Assembly (NCBI GenBank): GCA_002304935.1
Contig: DBPS01000052.1
Location: forward strand, 1-8,958
Direction of reading: 5' to 3'
Length of the DNA: 8,958 nucleotides
Source: Candidatus Humimicrobium oleiphilum
Lineage (GTDB): Bacteria > Actinomycetota > Humimicrobiia > Humimicrobiales > Humimicrobiaceae
The notes below the pieces were generated by a model. That model saw only the letters and a list, made by a program, of their open reading frames with translations. It did no database searches and was not told where the DNA came from. Each line of letters begins with the position of its first letter. Positions within the stretch are counted from its first letter, which is position 1. The translations under genes and the position numbers were made by a program. Positions 1-6,373 of the stretch are shown piece by piece.

Positions 1-509
1 AAAATCAGATTGAATTTATACAGAAAAGCGGAATTGTGACATCTATGGTCGGCCTGCTGAATGTTTTTCCAAAAAGCCGTCTTCATGAAAGGCTGAAGGA
101 ATCTAACAGGCTTATTGACCCTGACGACACGACTTCAGAGATATCTTCTCTTAACTTCATCCCTGTGATGGACAGCAAGCTTCTGATAAAAGGGTATATG
201 GATGTAGTCTCTACTATTTATTCGCCAAATCATTATTATCCGAGAATAAAGACCTTTTTAAGAGAGTTTAATCCAAGAAGGATTAATACTCTCAGTCTGC
301 GTTTTTATCATATTAGGGCATTATTTGCTTCTATATGGATACTTGGGATGATCCAGACCGGCAGACATTACTACTGGCAGCTTTTGCTTTGGACTTTGTT
401 TAAAAGACCTGGGCTTATCCCTTACGCAATAGGACTGCCTCTGGGGCTTATCCATTTCAGGTCTCTTTCATGGGTAAAACAATATGATGCATATTTCAGG
501 AGCATATAG
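1..509 (+). CDS. B12-binding radical SAM protein, C-terminal fragment (DUF4070-like)
   Basis: The reading frame is open from the left edge (first whole codon at 3) to a stop at 507-509, so about 168 C-terminal residues of a longer protein are visible. The GTG at 36 is in frame but is probably internal, because residues before it (QIEFIQKSGI) continue the same family pattern. The fragment resembles the DUF4070-type tail found after the radical SAM barrel in cobalamin-binding radical SAM enzymes: a hydrophobic MVGLL segment, a proline-rich turn with 'SRLHERLK', a 'NFIP.MD...L..GY' block, then 'IYSPNHYYPR' and a hydrophobic, aromatic-rich C-terminus. The B12-binding domain and the CxxxCxxC cluster motif would lie upstream and are not in the window, so substrate and reaction (methylation, ring formation or other) cannot be stated. 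It converges with ispE and shows no functional link to it. The family call is fairly secure; the specific function is unknown. Confidence 0.7.
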   Translation, partial: NQIEFIQKSGIVTSMVGLLNVFPKSRLHERLKESNRLIDPDDTTSEISSLNFIPVMDSKLLIKGYMDVVSTIYSPNHYYPRIKTFLREFNPRRINTLSLRFYHIRALFASIWILGMIQTGRHYYWQLLLWTLFKRPGLIPYAIGLPLGLIHFRSLSWVKQYDAYFRSI

Positions 510-603
510 GGGCATATCCTGATTATATTTTTGCCCGATTTTATTAGTCTGATCACGGATTATATAAATAATTTAATAGGGTAGTTCTGGCTTTAACTTG
601 ATA

Positions 604-639
604 TGTAAGCAGGCTGTTAATGTAAGGACAGGCTGTTAA
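604..639. repeat. Tandem duplication, 17/19-bp unit
   Basis: Positions 604-620 read tgtaagcaggctgttaa. The directly adjoining 621-639 repeat this with two extra bases (ga) after tgtaag. The 11-mer caggctgttaa is identical in both (610-620 and 629-639). It lies in the gap between convergent gene ends, just before the REP-like repeats. No function is apparent. Confidence 0.7.
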
Positions 640-651
640 AACTGGGAGGTA

Positions 652-702
652 CCAAAAGAACCGTCCCCAAGGAGCTTAGGGGCCAAAAGAACCGTCCCCA
701 AG
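652..702. repeat. REP-like intergenic repeat, two 20-bp copies
   Basis: The 20-mer ccaaaagaaccgtccccaag occurs identically at 652-671 and 683-702, 31 bp start to start. Each copy is followed by an AGCTTA-type sequence: gagcttag after the first copy and cttaag after the second. On the minus strand the core reads ggggacggttcttttgg. From memory, this G-rich core is of a kind scattered between genes in many uncultured and anaerobic bacterial genomes, in the manner of REP elements mobilised by REP-associated Y1 transposases. That assignment is recollection and not a search. No transposase lies in the window. The array sits between two convergent 3' ends, a usual REP location, and its right copy ends 1 bp before the ispE stop codon. 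Confidence 0.75.
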
Positions 703-715
703 CTTAAGGGACTGT
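691..715 (-). terminator. Hairpin over the ispE stop codon, possible terminator
   Basis: Arms accgtccc (691-698) and gggactgt (708-715) pair with one mismatch around a 9-base loop that contains the ispE TAA (704-706). Read on the minus strand, the second arm is followed by TTCTTTT, a short and imperfect U-rich tract. It overlaps the second REP-like copy, so it may be a by-product of that element. Terminator activity is inferred only. Confidence 0.35.
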
Positions 716-1597
716 CCTTGTAATATAAAGCTGCAGATTGGCTATGTTTGATATCTTTTCTGCAGCTTCAAGTACGTCTGCTTCATCTTCAGAGATATAA
801 AAAACGGATGGTCCGCTACCGGCAAGATGTACTTTTTCAATGCCAAGTTCACTAAACTTTTTTATCCATATTTTATATTCTTCAAAAAACTCTGCATATA
901 TATCTTCAAAGGCATTAAACAAATCTTTTCTTATATTATTGCAGCTATTATCTCTTATTTTTTTCTCAAGGTTTTTTGTGATGCTGCCGGATGTATAATT
1001 TTTGGAATTGACATAAGAGTATAGTTTTTTTGTCTTTTCCTTGAAATCGAAAGGAAGAAGTATTACCAGTATCCATTTCGGAGGTATGGATTTTACTTTT
1101 TTTATTTTTTCACCTCTGCCGCTGATTATGCATGTTCCTCCATATATGAAATAAGGTACGTCACTGCCGACCTTAAGCCCCACTTCTGCAAGTTCGCTGT
1201 TACTAAGTTTTAGATTCCATAATCTGTTTAGACCTCTCAGAGCTGCGGCTGCATCGCTTGAGCCTCCGCCAAGACCTGCTGAAGACGGTATACTTTTTTT
1301 CAGTTCTATGACCGCTCCGCTTTTATAATTTGTATAATTTTTTAAAGTCTCTGCAGCTTTATGGACCAGGTTTTTGACAAGATAGTTATTTCTGTCAAAT
1401 CCCGGTAGGTTGTCAGTTGCCGGAAGATTGTGGTATTCCGGTATTATCTGCAGCCACGGGTTTTTATGAAATGTAAGATAATCACATAAATCAATTGTCT
1501 GCATAAGGGAAAATATGTCATGATATCCGTCATTACGTTTTCCCGAGATTTCAAGAGTCAGATTTATTTTTGCAGGAGCTATTTCACTTTTCAACAT
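704..1597 (-). CDS. ispE: 4-diphosphocytidyl-2-C-methyl-D-erythritol kinase (IspE)
   Basis: A cytosolic GHMP kinase that phosphorylates the 2-hydroxyl of CDP-methylerythritol with ATP, a middle step of the MEP isoprenoid pathway. At 297 residues it is close to the family's usual 280-300. Visible motifs in order are the N-terminal PAKINL (residues 8-13, with the conserved Lys10), RNDGYHDI (21-28), the glycine-rich ATP loop PSSAGLGGGSSDAAAAL (104-120), GSDVPYF (144-150, Asp146 the expected catalytic base) and the C-terminal GHMP motif LAGSGPSVFY (258-267). All key residues look intact. The ATG at 1595-1597 lies inside the upstream fni gene (14-bp overlap), implying translational coupling; the SD is weak. 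It is the last gene of the isoprenoid operon, and its stop codon touches the REP-like repeat. Identification is secure. Confidence 0.97.
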   Translation of the reverse strand: MLKSEIAPAKINLTLEISGKRNDGYHDIFSLMQTIDLCDYLTFHKNPWLQIIPEYHNLPATDNLPGFDRNNYLVKNLVHKAAETLKNYTNYKSGAVIELKKSIPSSAGLGGGSSDAAAALRGLNRLWNLKLSNSELAEVGLKVGSDVPYFIYGGTCIISGRGEKIKKVKSIPPKWILVILLPFDFKEKTKKLYSYVNSKNYTSGSITKNLEKKIRDNSCNNIRKDLFNAFEDIYAEFFEEYKIWIKKFSELGIEKVHLAGSGPSVFYISEDEADVLEAAEKISNIANLQLYITRTVP

Positions 1598-2633
1598 TTC
1601 TTAAATTAAAATTATGCTTTAATTGTTTGATATTCTGGGCACCTATACAGAACATGGCTATTTTAAGCCCTGCTTCTATTTCTCTGATATAGCTGATTGC
1701 TTCCTTTACAGAAATTCTTACCTGTCTCAGGACAGGAAGAGCAATACCTGCAATATCAGCGCCAAGCGCTATTGCTTTGGCCACATCTATGCCTGTCCTT
1801 ATCCCGCCACTCGCAATAAGAAAAATATCAGGGCAGGATTCTCTGACCATTTTGACGGAATCGGCAGTCGGTATGCCCCATCCTCCAAAAAACTGTGCTG
1901 CTTTTTTTAAAGAACTTAAAGACAGGCGCGTCTTTTCAATTTCAATCCAGGATGTTCCTCCGCTTCCGCCGGTATCAATCCCGAACACTCCTGCAAGCTT
2001 TAGCTTTAAAGCGACTTCTGCCGAAATTCCAAAACCGACTTCACGCACAAGAACAGGTTTTTTCAGGCCTGAACAGACAGCACTGATTTTTGATATCAGA
2101 TCCCTGAAGTTATAATTTCCTTCAACCTGAAGTGCTTCCTGAAGCGGATTAAGATGCAGGAACAGGGCATCTGCATCAATCATGTCAATGGCTTTCCGGC
2201 AGTGTTTTATATCATAACCATAATTCAGCTGTACGGCACCGAGATTGGCAAAAAGAAGTATATCAGGCGCATTATCTCTTACATTAAAGGTATCTGCCAG
2301 TTCTTTATCTTCAATTGCCATCCTTTGCGACCCTGTTCCCATCCCTATCCTGCATTCCCTTGCGACAACTGCCAGATCCTTGTTGATTTTTGCTGCTTCA
2401 TCAATTCCGCCAACCATTGGCGATATCATAAGAGGAAGGGCAAGTTTTTTTCCAAGTACAACAATAGATGTGTCTATCTCTTCAAGAGAGATTTCCGGAA
2501 GAGCATTATGTATAAAATAATACTTTTCAAGACCGGTACTTTTTTCGATAAAATCTATATCATGATTCAGGCTGATGCTCAGATGCTCTTCTTTCCTGGC
2601 TGAATGTATGCTTTTATCACTACTTTTTTTCAT
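1584..2633 (-). CDS. fni: Type 2 isopentenyl-diphosphate delta-isomerase
   Basis: An FMN-dependent enzyme that interconverts IPP and DMAPP, needing reduced flavin; unrelated to the Nudix type 1 isomerase. The 349 residues fit the family. Motifs seen are RKEEH near the N-terminus (13-17), a glycine-rich ISPMVGG segment (70-76), GTGSQR (99-104), ANLGAVQL (129-136), HLNPLQE (160-166, with the conserved Gln165-Glu166 of the active site), VREVGFGIS (196-204), GGSGGTSW (222-229, flavin phosphate region), GGWGIPT (250-256) and ASGGIRTG (274-281). The segment usually written MTGG reads MVGG here. The ATG at 2631-2633 starts 3 bp after the upstream synthase gene, with AAGGGA about 10 bases ahead acting as SD inside that gene's end. 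Since IspH of the MEP pathway makes both IPP and DMAPP, this isomerase probably balances the pools for the adjacent prenyltransferase. Confidence 0.95.
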   Translation of the reverse strand: MKKSSDKSIHSARKEEHLSISLNHDIDFIEKSTGLEKYYFIHNALPEISLEEIDTSIVVLGKKLALPLMISPMVGGIDEAAKINKDLAVVARECRIGMGTGSQRMAIEDKELADTFNVRDNAPDILLFANLGAVQLNYGYDIKHCRKAIDMIDADALFLHLNPLQEALQVEGNYNFRDLISKISAVCSGLKKPVLVREVGFGISAEVALKLKLAGVFGIDTGGSGGTSWIEIEKTRLSLSSLKKAAQFFGGWGIPTADSVKMVRESCPDIFLIASGGIRTGIDVAKAIALGADIAGIALPVLRQVRISVKEAISYIREIEAGLKIAMFCIGAQNIKQLKHNFNLRNVEK

Positions 2634-2636
2634 ATC

Positions 2637-3677
2637 CTAGAAATCCCTTATAAGAAGAAAATCAGATATTTCATAATATGATTGAAAATAATTTTGCGAA
2701 ACAGGCAGTTTTTTAATCTCATTTACTGCAAGCTCATAATAGTACCTGCATTTTTCCTCACAAAACTTTTTTGCCTTCACATCTTCAAGATATTTCAAAA
2801 CCTTTGACATCTGACTTCCGGTTATTCTTTTTGATTCATATATTTTAAGAAGGCTTCTTTTTATTTTATCAGGAGCATTATTAAGAGTGTATACAATCGG
2901 AAAAGATTTTTTCTTTTTCAGTATATCGCTCGCATGAGGTTTGCCGGTTTTATCCTGGCTTCCCCATATCCCCAGGATATCATCTCTTATCTGGAATGCA
3001 ATACCAAGAAAATTCCCGAATTTTTTAAACTTTTCAAGCTCATCTTCTTTAATATTAAGAGCTGCCCCTATCAGAATTGCTCCTTCTATGAGTGAAGCTG
3101 TTTTTCTTTCTATCATTGTAATATATTCATCCAGGCTGACTTCTGATTTATCTTCAAATTCAATATCAAGATATTGTCCTTCCAGCATTTTCAGGCAACT
3201 TTCATTTATTATCCTGAACACTTCGAGCTGTTTTTCGCAACTGATACCATAATTTCCAAGCCTTGTAACGGCAAGATTTGCAAGGACCTTCATTGTTGTC
3301 CCGGCATTGATTGCCTGAGGCTTTCCCCATATAGACCATAAGGTCGGTCTGTGTCTTCTTTGTCTGTCATTGTCCTGTATGTCATCATGTATCAGGGAAA
3401 AATTATGAATCAGTTCAATAGAACCGGCAAGAGGCATTACGAATGAAATTTTTTCTTTTTCTTCTTCTTTTAAAGTAGAAATATATGCAAGAATACAGAG
3501 AGTCGCTCTTAAAAATTTCCCTTTCCCAAAATCGCCGCTCTCTCCTTTTTCGTCTATCCAGCCCATATGATATTTGAGCATATCATATAAAGGCAGGCTG
3601 CCTGCTGAAATGATTGACTGCATTTCTTTGTCGATATCGTCTTTAAATCTGTTAAAGATTTCTGGAAGTTCTTGCAA
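2637..3677 (-). CDS. Polyprenyl diphosphate synthase (probable geranylgeranyl diphosphate synthase)
   Basis: A trans-isoprenyl diphosphate synthase that condenses IPP onto allylic diphosphates with Mg2+. The 346 residues include GKGKFLRATL (51-60, diphosphate-binding basic region), the first Asp-rich motif DDIQD (98-102) followed by RQRRHRPT (105-112), a GQYLDIEFE block (167-175), a RKTASL motif (191-196), and the second Asp-rich motif as QIRDDILG (229-236) with downstream KTGKP and KKKKSFP. The first motif lacks the two-residue insertion of bacterial FPP synthases, and Phe93 sits five residues before it, the position known to set C20 length in archaeal-type GGPP synthases; C20 is therefore my inference. 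The fifth position of the second motif is Gly, not Asp. Start is TTG at 3675-3677, supported by GGAGG five bases upstream. It lies 36 bp after the DXR-like gene and 3 bp before fni. Confidence 0.9.
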   Translation of the reverse strand: MQELPEIFNRFKDDIDKEMQSIISAGSLPLYDMLKYHMGWIDEKGESGDFGKGKFLRATLCILAYISTLKEEEKEKISFVMPLAGSIELIHNFSLIHDDIQDNDRQRRHRPTLWSIWGKPQAINAGTTMKVLANLAVTRLGNYGISCEKQLEVFRIINESCLKMLEGQYLDIEFEDKSEVSLDEYITMIERKTASLIEGAILIGAALNIKEDELEKFKKFGNFLGIAFQIRDDILGIWGSQDKTGKPHASDILKKKKSFPIVYTLNNAPDKIKRSLLKIYESKRITGSQMSKVLKYLEDVKAKKFCEEKCRYYYELAVNEIKKLPVSQNYFQSYYEISDFLLIRDF

Positions 3678-3682
3678 TTATT

Positions 3683-3687
3683 CCTCC
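3683..3687 (-). promoter_or_regulatory. Strong ribosome binding site that fixes a TTG start
   Basis: On the minus strand TCCGGAGGAATAA leads directly into TTG. GGAGG is five bases from the start codon, which supports initiation at TTG (3675-3677) of the prenyltransferase gene over a downstream ATG. Confidence 0.75.
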
Positions 3688-3713
3688 GGAAAATAATAAA
3701 TAATTTATCAAAT

Positions 3714-5084
3714 CTACCCTATCTCATTATCCTGTTTTTTCCTAAGTTCAAATAAAACAGAATTCTTCGGGATATCTATATCTTCATATGTTATAGGTTC
3801 ATCCTTTAGAATCTTCCTTCTGGTTATGCAACCTTCGCTCATTCCAATGGGAAGATAGTTGTTTTTCATGATAACCGAGTGCATCTCAATCAATCCGTAA
3901 GTAGCGAATCCTCCTATTCCATCAAGCTTTTCGCCGGCATTAAGATCCTTTTTTGCAAATGTCATTACTTCAGAGATAAGACCGCCGATCGGCTGTATCG
4001 TAGGTTCATTATAAAGAACTGCACTGGCTATTGATACAGGCGTCTCAATACTGGCAAGATGGTATGGCCTGTATAAAAGAAAATATGGCCCGCTTCCGTT
4101 TTTCAGATATTCCAGGTCTCTTCTTGAAATTTCTGAATCTGTGGAATATACAAGAAAGACACCGGGAGCCAGATCCCCTATTACAAAATCAACTACCCCT
4201 GTTTTATCAAGTATTCCCCCGTCTTTTTTGGGAATCAGAATTTTTATAAGATCTTTTATATTTGCTTTGGGTCCGTGCATCCCCCTGATGTCAGGCACAA
4301 GTCCTGTGGCATTTGAAAGACATGCCATTTCAATCATTGACTTAGTCCCGTCGACAAAAGAGGTCATCATATATGGATTGGAACCTTTTTCATCTGCAAA
4401 TTCCTTTAAGGATTCAGGATTTGCATATCTGTCAAGAGGATTGTTTTTCCCTTTGCCGGCAGCTATCACATTTAGATTCAGAAGTTTTGCAAAATCAAAA
4501 AGTTCTTTGGTTGCAGCAGGCTCATCTCCGGCAGAAACAGTATACACAACGCCATATTGATCAGACAATTTTTTTAAAAAGGGACCGATGGTTACATCGC
4601 CCTCGACATTCAGCGTTACGACATGTTTTCCATGCAATATGGATTCCAGCGACAGTTTTGCTCCTACCTCCGGCTTGCCTGTTGCATCCACTATAACATT
4701 CAGGCTTTCAATCAGCGGAAGAATACCTGAATTATCTGTTATTATCAGTTTTTTATGAAAATCAGGATTATTGACTTTTCCTGCCGCTTCTGCAAGAGAT
4801 GTTCCCGGGGACATATAGATATAATCTATATTCCTGTAAGAATTATTTCCTTCATCTCCGTAAAACCTGAATACACTGATGTCTTCCGGTTCTTTTATCT
4901 TCTGCCCTATAATAAAATCTATTGTGGAATCAATATATTTTGTAGCAATGGCACATATATTGATTCCGGCAATTTTATCAAGATTCGCACAAAGTCCTTT
5001 ACCCATCTGCCCGACTCCGACTATGCCGGTTCTTATTGAAGAACCCTCAGAGGCTAACTTCTCAAGTTTTTGTAAAAAATTCAT
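3714..5084 (-). CDS. drl: DXR-like NAD(P)-dependent oxidoreductase with SAF domain (DRL / DXR-II candidate)
   Basis: The 456-residue protein has an N-terminal Rossmann fold (GVGQMG, 23-28; VDATGKPEVG, 132-141; NVEGDVTIGP, 159-168), a central domain of homoserine dehydrogenase-like type (SAGDEPA 184-190; GKGKNNPLDRY 210-220; ATGLVPDIRGMHGP 259-272; GPYFLLYRPYHL 332-343) and a C-terminal SAF-like region (about 375-440, starting AKKDLNAGE). This is the architecture of the DRL family, whose Brucella member reduces and isomerises DXP to MEP in place of classical DXR. Related proteins elsewhere are annotated only as SAF-domain oxidoreductases, so homology alone does not prove the reaction. The operon does support it: the following genes are a prenyltransferase, IPP isomerase and ispE. 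ATG at 5082-5084 with GGAG eight bases upstream (5093-5096). Family is secure; DXP reductoisomerase activity is likely but inferred. Confidence 0.75.
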   Translation of the reverse strand: MNFLQKLEKLASEGSSIRTGIVGVGQMGKGLCANLDKIAGINICAIATKYIDSTIDFIIGQKIKEPEDISVFRFYGDEGNNSYRNIDYIYMSPGTSLAEAAGKVNNPDFHKKLIITDNSGILPLIESLNVIVDATGKPEVGAKLSLESILHGKHVVTLNVEGDVTIGPFLKKLSDQYGVVYTVSAGDEPAATKELFDFAKLLNLNVIAAGKGKNNPLDRYANPESLKEFADEKGSNPYMMTSFVDGTKSMIEMACLSNATGLVPDIRGMHGPKANIKDLIKILIPKKDGGILDKTGVVDFVIGDLAPGVFLVYSTDSEISRRDLEYLKNGSGPYFLLYRPYHLASIETPVSIASAVLYNEPTIQPIGGLISEVMTFAKKDLNAGEKLDGIGGFATYGLIEMHSVIMKNNYLPIGMSEGCITRRKILKDEPITYEDIDIPKNSVLFELRKKQDNEIG

Positions 5085-5112
5085 TATTTAATCTCCATTA
5101 AATTTAAATTTA

Positions 5113-5140
5113 ATTATAGTTTAATTTGAATAAATGTTCA
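5113..5140 (-). promoter_or_regulatory. Promoter-like site before the isoprenoid operon
   Basis: On the minus strand a perfect TATAAT (5113-5118) lies 16 bases from TGAACA (5135-5140), which matches four of six bases of TTGACA. Transcription would start some 20-25 bases before the ATG at 5084, leaving a short leader that contains the GGAG site at 5093-5096. The surroundings are very AT-rich, so a chance TATAAT is possible. Its position between the terminator-like hairpin and the first isoprenoid gene favours it. Confidence 0.45.
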
Positions 5141-5194
5141 TTATTTCTTAAAACAAAACATCAGCCAGATTAACATATCTATGGATTTTTTAGC

Positions 5195-5262
5195 AAAAAA
5201 ATATCCATATTCAATGATTCTTTAAAATACTGATTAATGCCTGAACCATTGAATACGGATAT
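5195..5262 (-). terminator. Intrinsic terminator-like hairpin after the dehydrogenase gene
   Basis: Arms 5247-5262 (cattgaatacggatat) and 5201-5216 (atatccatattcaatg) are complementary over 16 positions. The single difference is an A-C mismatch on the plus strand but a G-U wobble in minus-strand RNA, so the stem is complete only in that transcript. The loop is 30 bases, and the second arm runs straight into seven U residues (5201-5195). It begins about 20 bases after the stop codon at 5282. The stem is AT-rich and the loop long, so efficiency may be partial. Confidence 0.6.
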
Positions 5263-5281
5263 TATGGTAATAATGATCTGC

Positions 5282-6373
5282 CTATCCTGAAAGCTCTTTT
5301 ATTTTTTTGATTATTGCATCAGCCATCTGGCTGGTTCCTACTGCGCTCGGGTCATCCCTGTATGGTTTTAAATCATATGTAACATCTTTGCCTTCTTTTA
5401 TTACTTCTGCAATTGATTTTTCAAGAACATCAGCTGCCTTTGATTCATTGATGTGCCTTAGCATCAGCACGGCAGAAAGCATTAGTGCTGTAGGATTTAT
5501 TCTGTTTAAACCTTTATATTTGGGAGCACTCCCGTGAGTGGCCTCAAAAAGCGCTATTTCATCGCCGATATTGGCTCCGGGAGCAACACCCAGGCCACCT
5601 ACAAGACCTGCTGCCAGATCAGATAGGATATCTCCGTAAAGATTAGGCAATACCAGAACGTCGTATATTTCGGGTTTCTGTACAAGCTGCATGCACATAT
5701 TGTCTACTATTCTATCTTCAGACTCTATCCCGGGGTATTCAAGAGCAATTCTCCTGAACGTATCCAGGAATAGTCCGTCTGTATATTTGATTATATTTGC
5801 TTTATGCACGCCTGTTACTTTTTTCCTGTTATTCTTTTTTGCATATTCAAATGCAAATCTTATTATTTTCTCTGAACCTGATACTGATATGGGCTTGATG
5901 CTTATTCCGCTGTCTTTTTTTATCTGTATATCCTTTTTGGACTTTATGAAGTCTATTATTTCAAGGGTTTCAGGTTTGTTCAGTTCGAATTCAATGCCTG
6001 CATAAAGATCTTCGGTGTTTTCCCTGACAATTATAAGATCCAGGTCTTTGTAACGTGATTTTACTCCCGGGTAGCTTTTGCATGGACGAAGACAGGCATA
6101 AAGATCGAAAATCTTTCTCATTGCTACATTTACGCTTCGAAATCCTGTTCCAACAGGTGTAGTTATCGGCCCTTTTATTCCGATTTTGTTTTTCCTCAGT
6201 GAATCCAGGACTTTATCCGGAAGGACCGTGCCTTCTTTCTCATAGACTTCTGCACCTGCATTAACTACGTCCCACTCCACATCTATTCCTGTGGCTTCAA
6301 CAACTCTTACTGTCGCTTCCGATATTTCCGGTCCTGTCCCGTCTCCCGGGATAAGTGTAATTATATGTTTCAT
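5282..6373 (-). CDS. Isocitrate/homoisocitrate-type dehydrogenase (IDH/IMDH family)
   Basis: A beta-decarboxylating dehydrogenase of 363 residues that oxidises and decarboxylates a 2-hydroxy-3-carboxy acid to a 2-oxoacid using NAD(P) and a divalent metal. Motifs are LIPGDGTGPE (7-16), GPITTPVG (68-75), RSVNVAMR (79-86), LRP (95-97), VRENTEDLYAG (116-126), HKANIIK (190-196), NLYGDILSD (244-252) and ATHGSAPKYKG (278-288). Ser80 and Asn82 occupy the positions of E. coli isocitrate dehydrogenase Ser113 and Asn115, which hold the gamma-carboxylate of isocitrate; isopropylmalate dehydrogenases lack this pair. Lys285-Tyr286 match the NADP-contacting pair of that enzyme. Sequence therefore leans to isocitrate, but operon context with a homocitrate-synthase relative and two-subunit dehydratase keeps homoisocitrate open. 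ATG overlaps the upstream TGA (ATGA, 6370-6373); AAGGGG lies about 9 bases upstream. Family certain, substrate not. Confidence 0.85.
   Translation of the reverse strand: MKHIITLIPGDGTGPEISEATVRVVEATGIDVEWDVVNAGAEVYEKEGTVLPDKVLDSLRKNKIGIKGPITTPVGTGFRSVNVAMRKIFDLYACLRPCKSYPGVKSRYKDLDLIIVRENTEDLYAGIEFELNKPETLEIIDFIKSKKDIQIKKDSGISIKPISVSGSEKIIRFAFEYAKKNNRKKVTGVHKANIIKYTDGLFLDTFRRIALEYPGIESEDRIVDNMCMQLVQKPEIYDVLVLPNLYGDILSDLAAGLVGGLGVAPGANIGDEIALFEATHGSAPKYKGLNRINPTALMLSAVLMLRHINESKAADVLEKSIAEVIKEGKDVTYDLKPYRDDPSAVGTSQMADAIIKKIKELSG

Noticed and set aside
36..509. Reading the left gene as a complete 157-residue protein starting at GTG 36.
   Set aside because: The frame is open to the window edge and the residues before the GTG continue the family pattern, so this is a fragment of a longer radical SAM protein.
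510..703. Possible small RNA, tRNA or CRISPR array in the convergent gap.
   Set aside because: There are only two REP-like copies with an 11-bp spacer and no repeat-spacer regularity. I saw no cloverleaf or known RNA structure.
827..2603. Several plus-strand open frames opposite ispE and fni (for example 1623-1910, 1777-2115, 2154-2603).
   Set aside because: They are antisense to clearly conserved genes, have no recognisable domains and no convincing SD, and their composition is what the opposite strand of coding DNA gives.
4031..5091. Plus-strand open frames opposite the DXR-like gene.
   Set aside because: They mirror a conserved protein and their translations show no family features.
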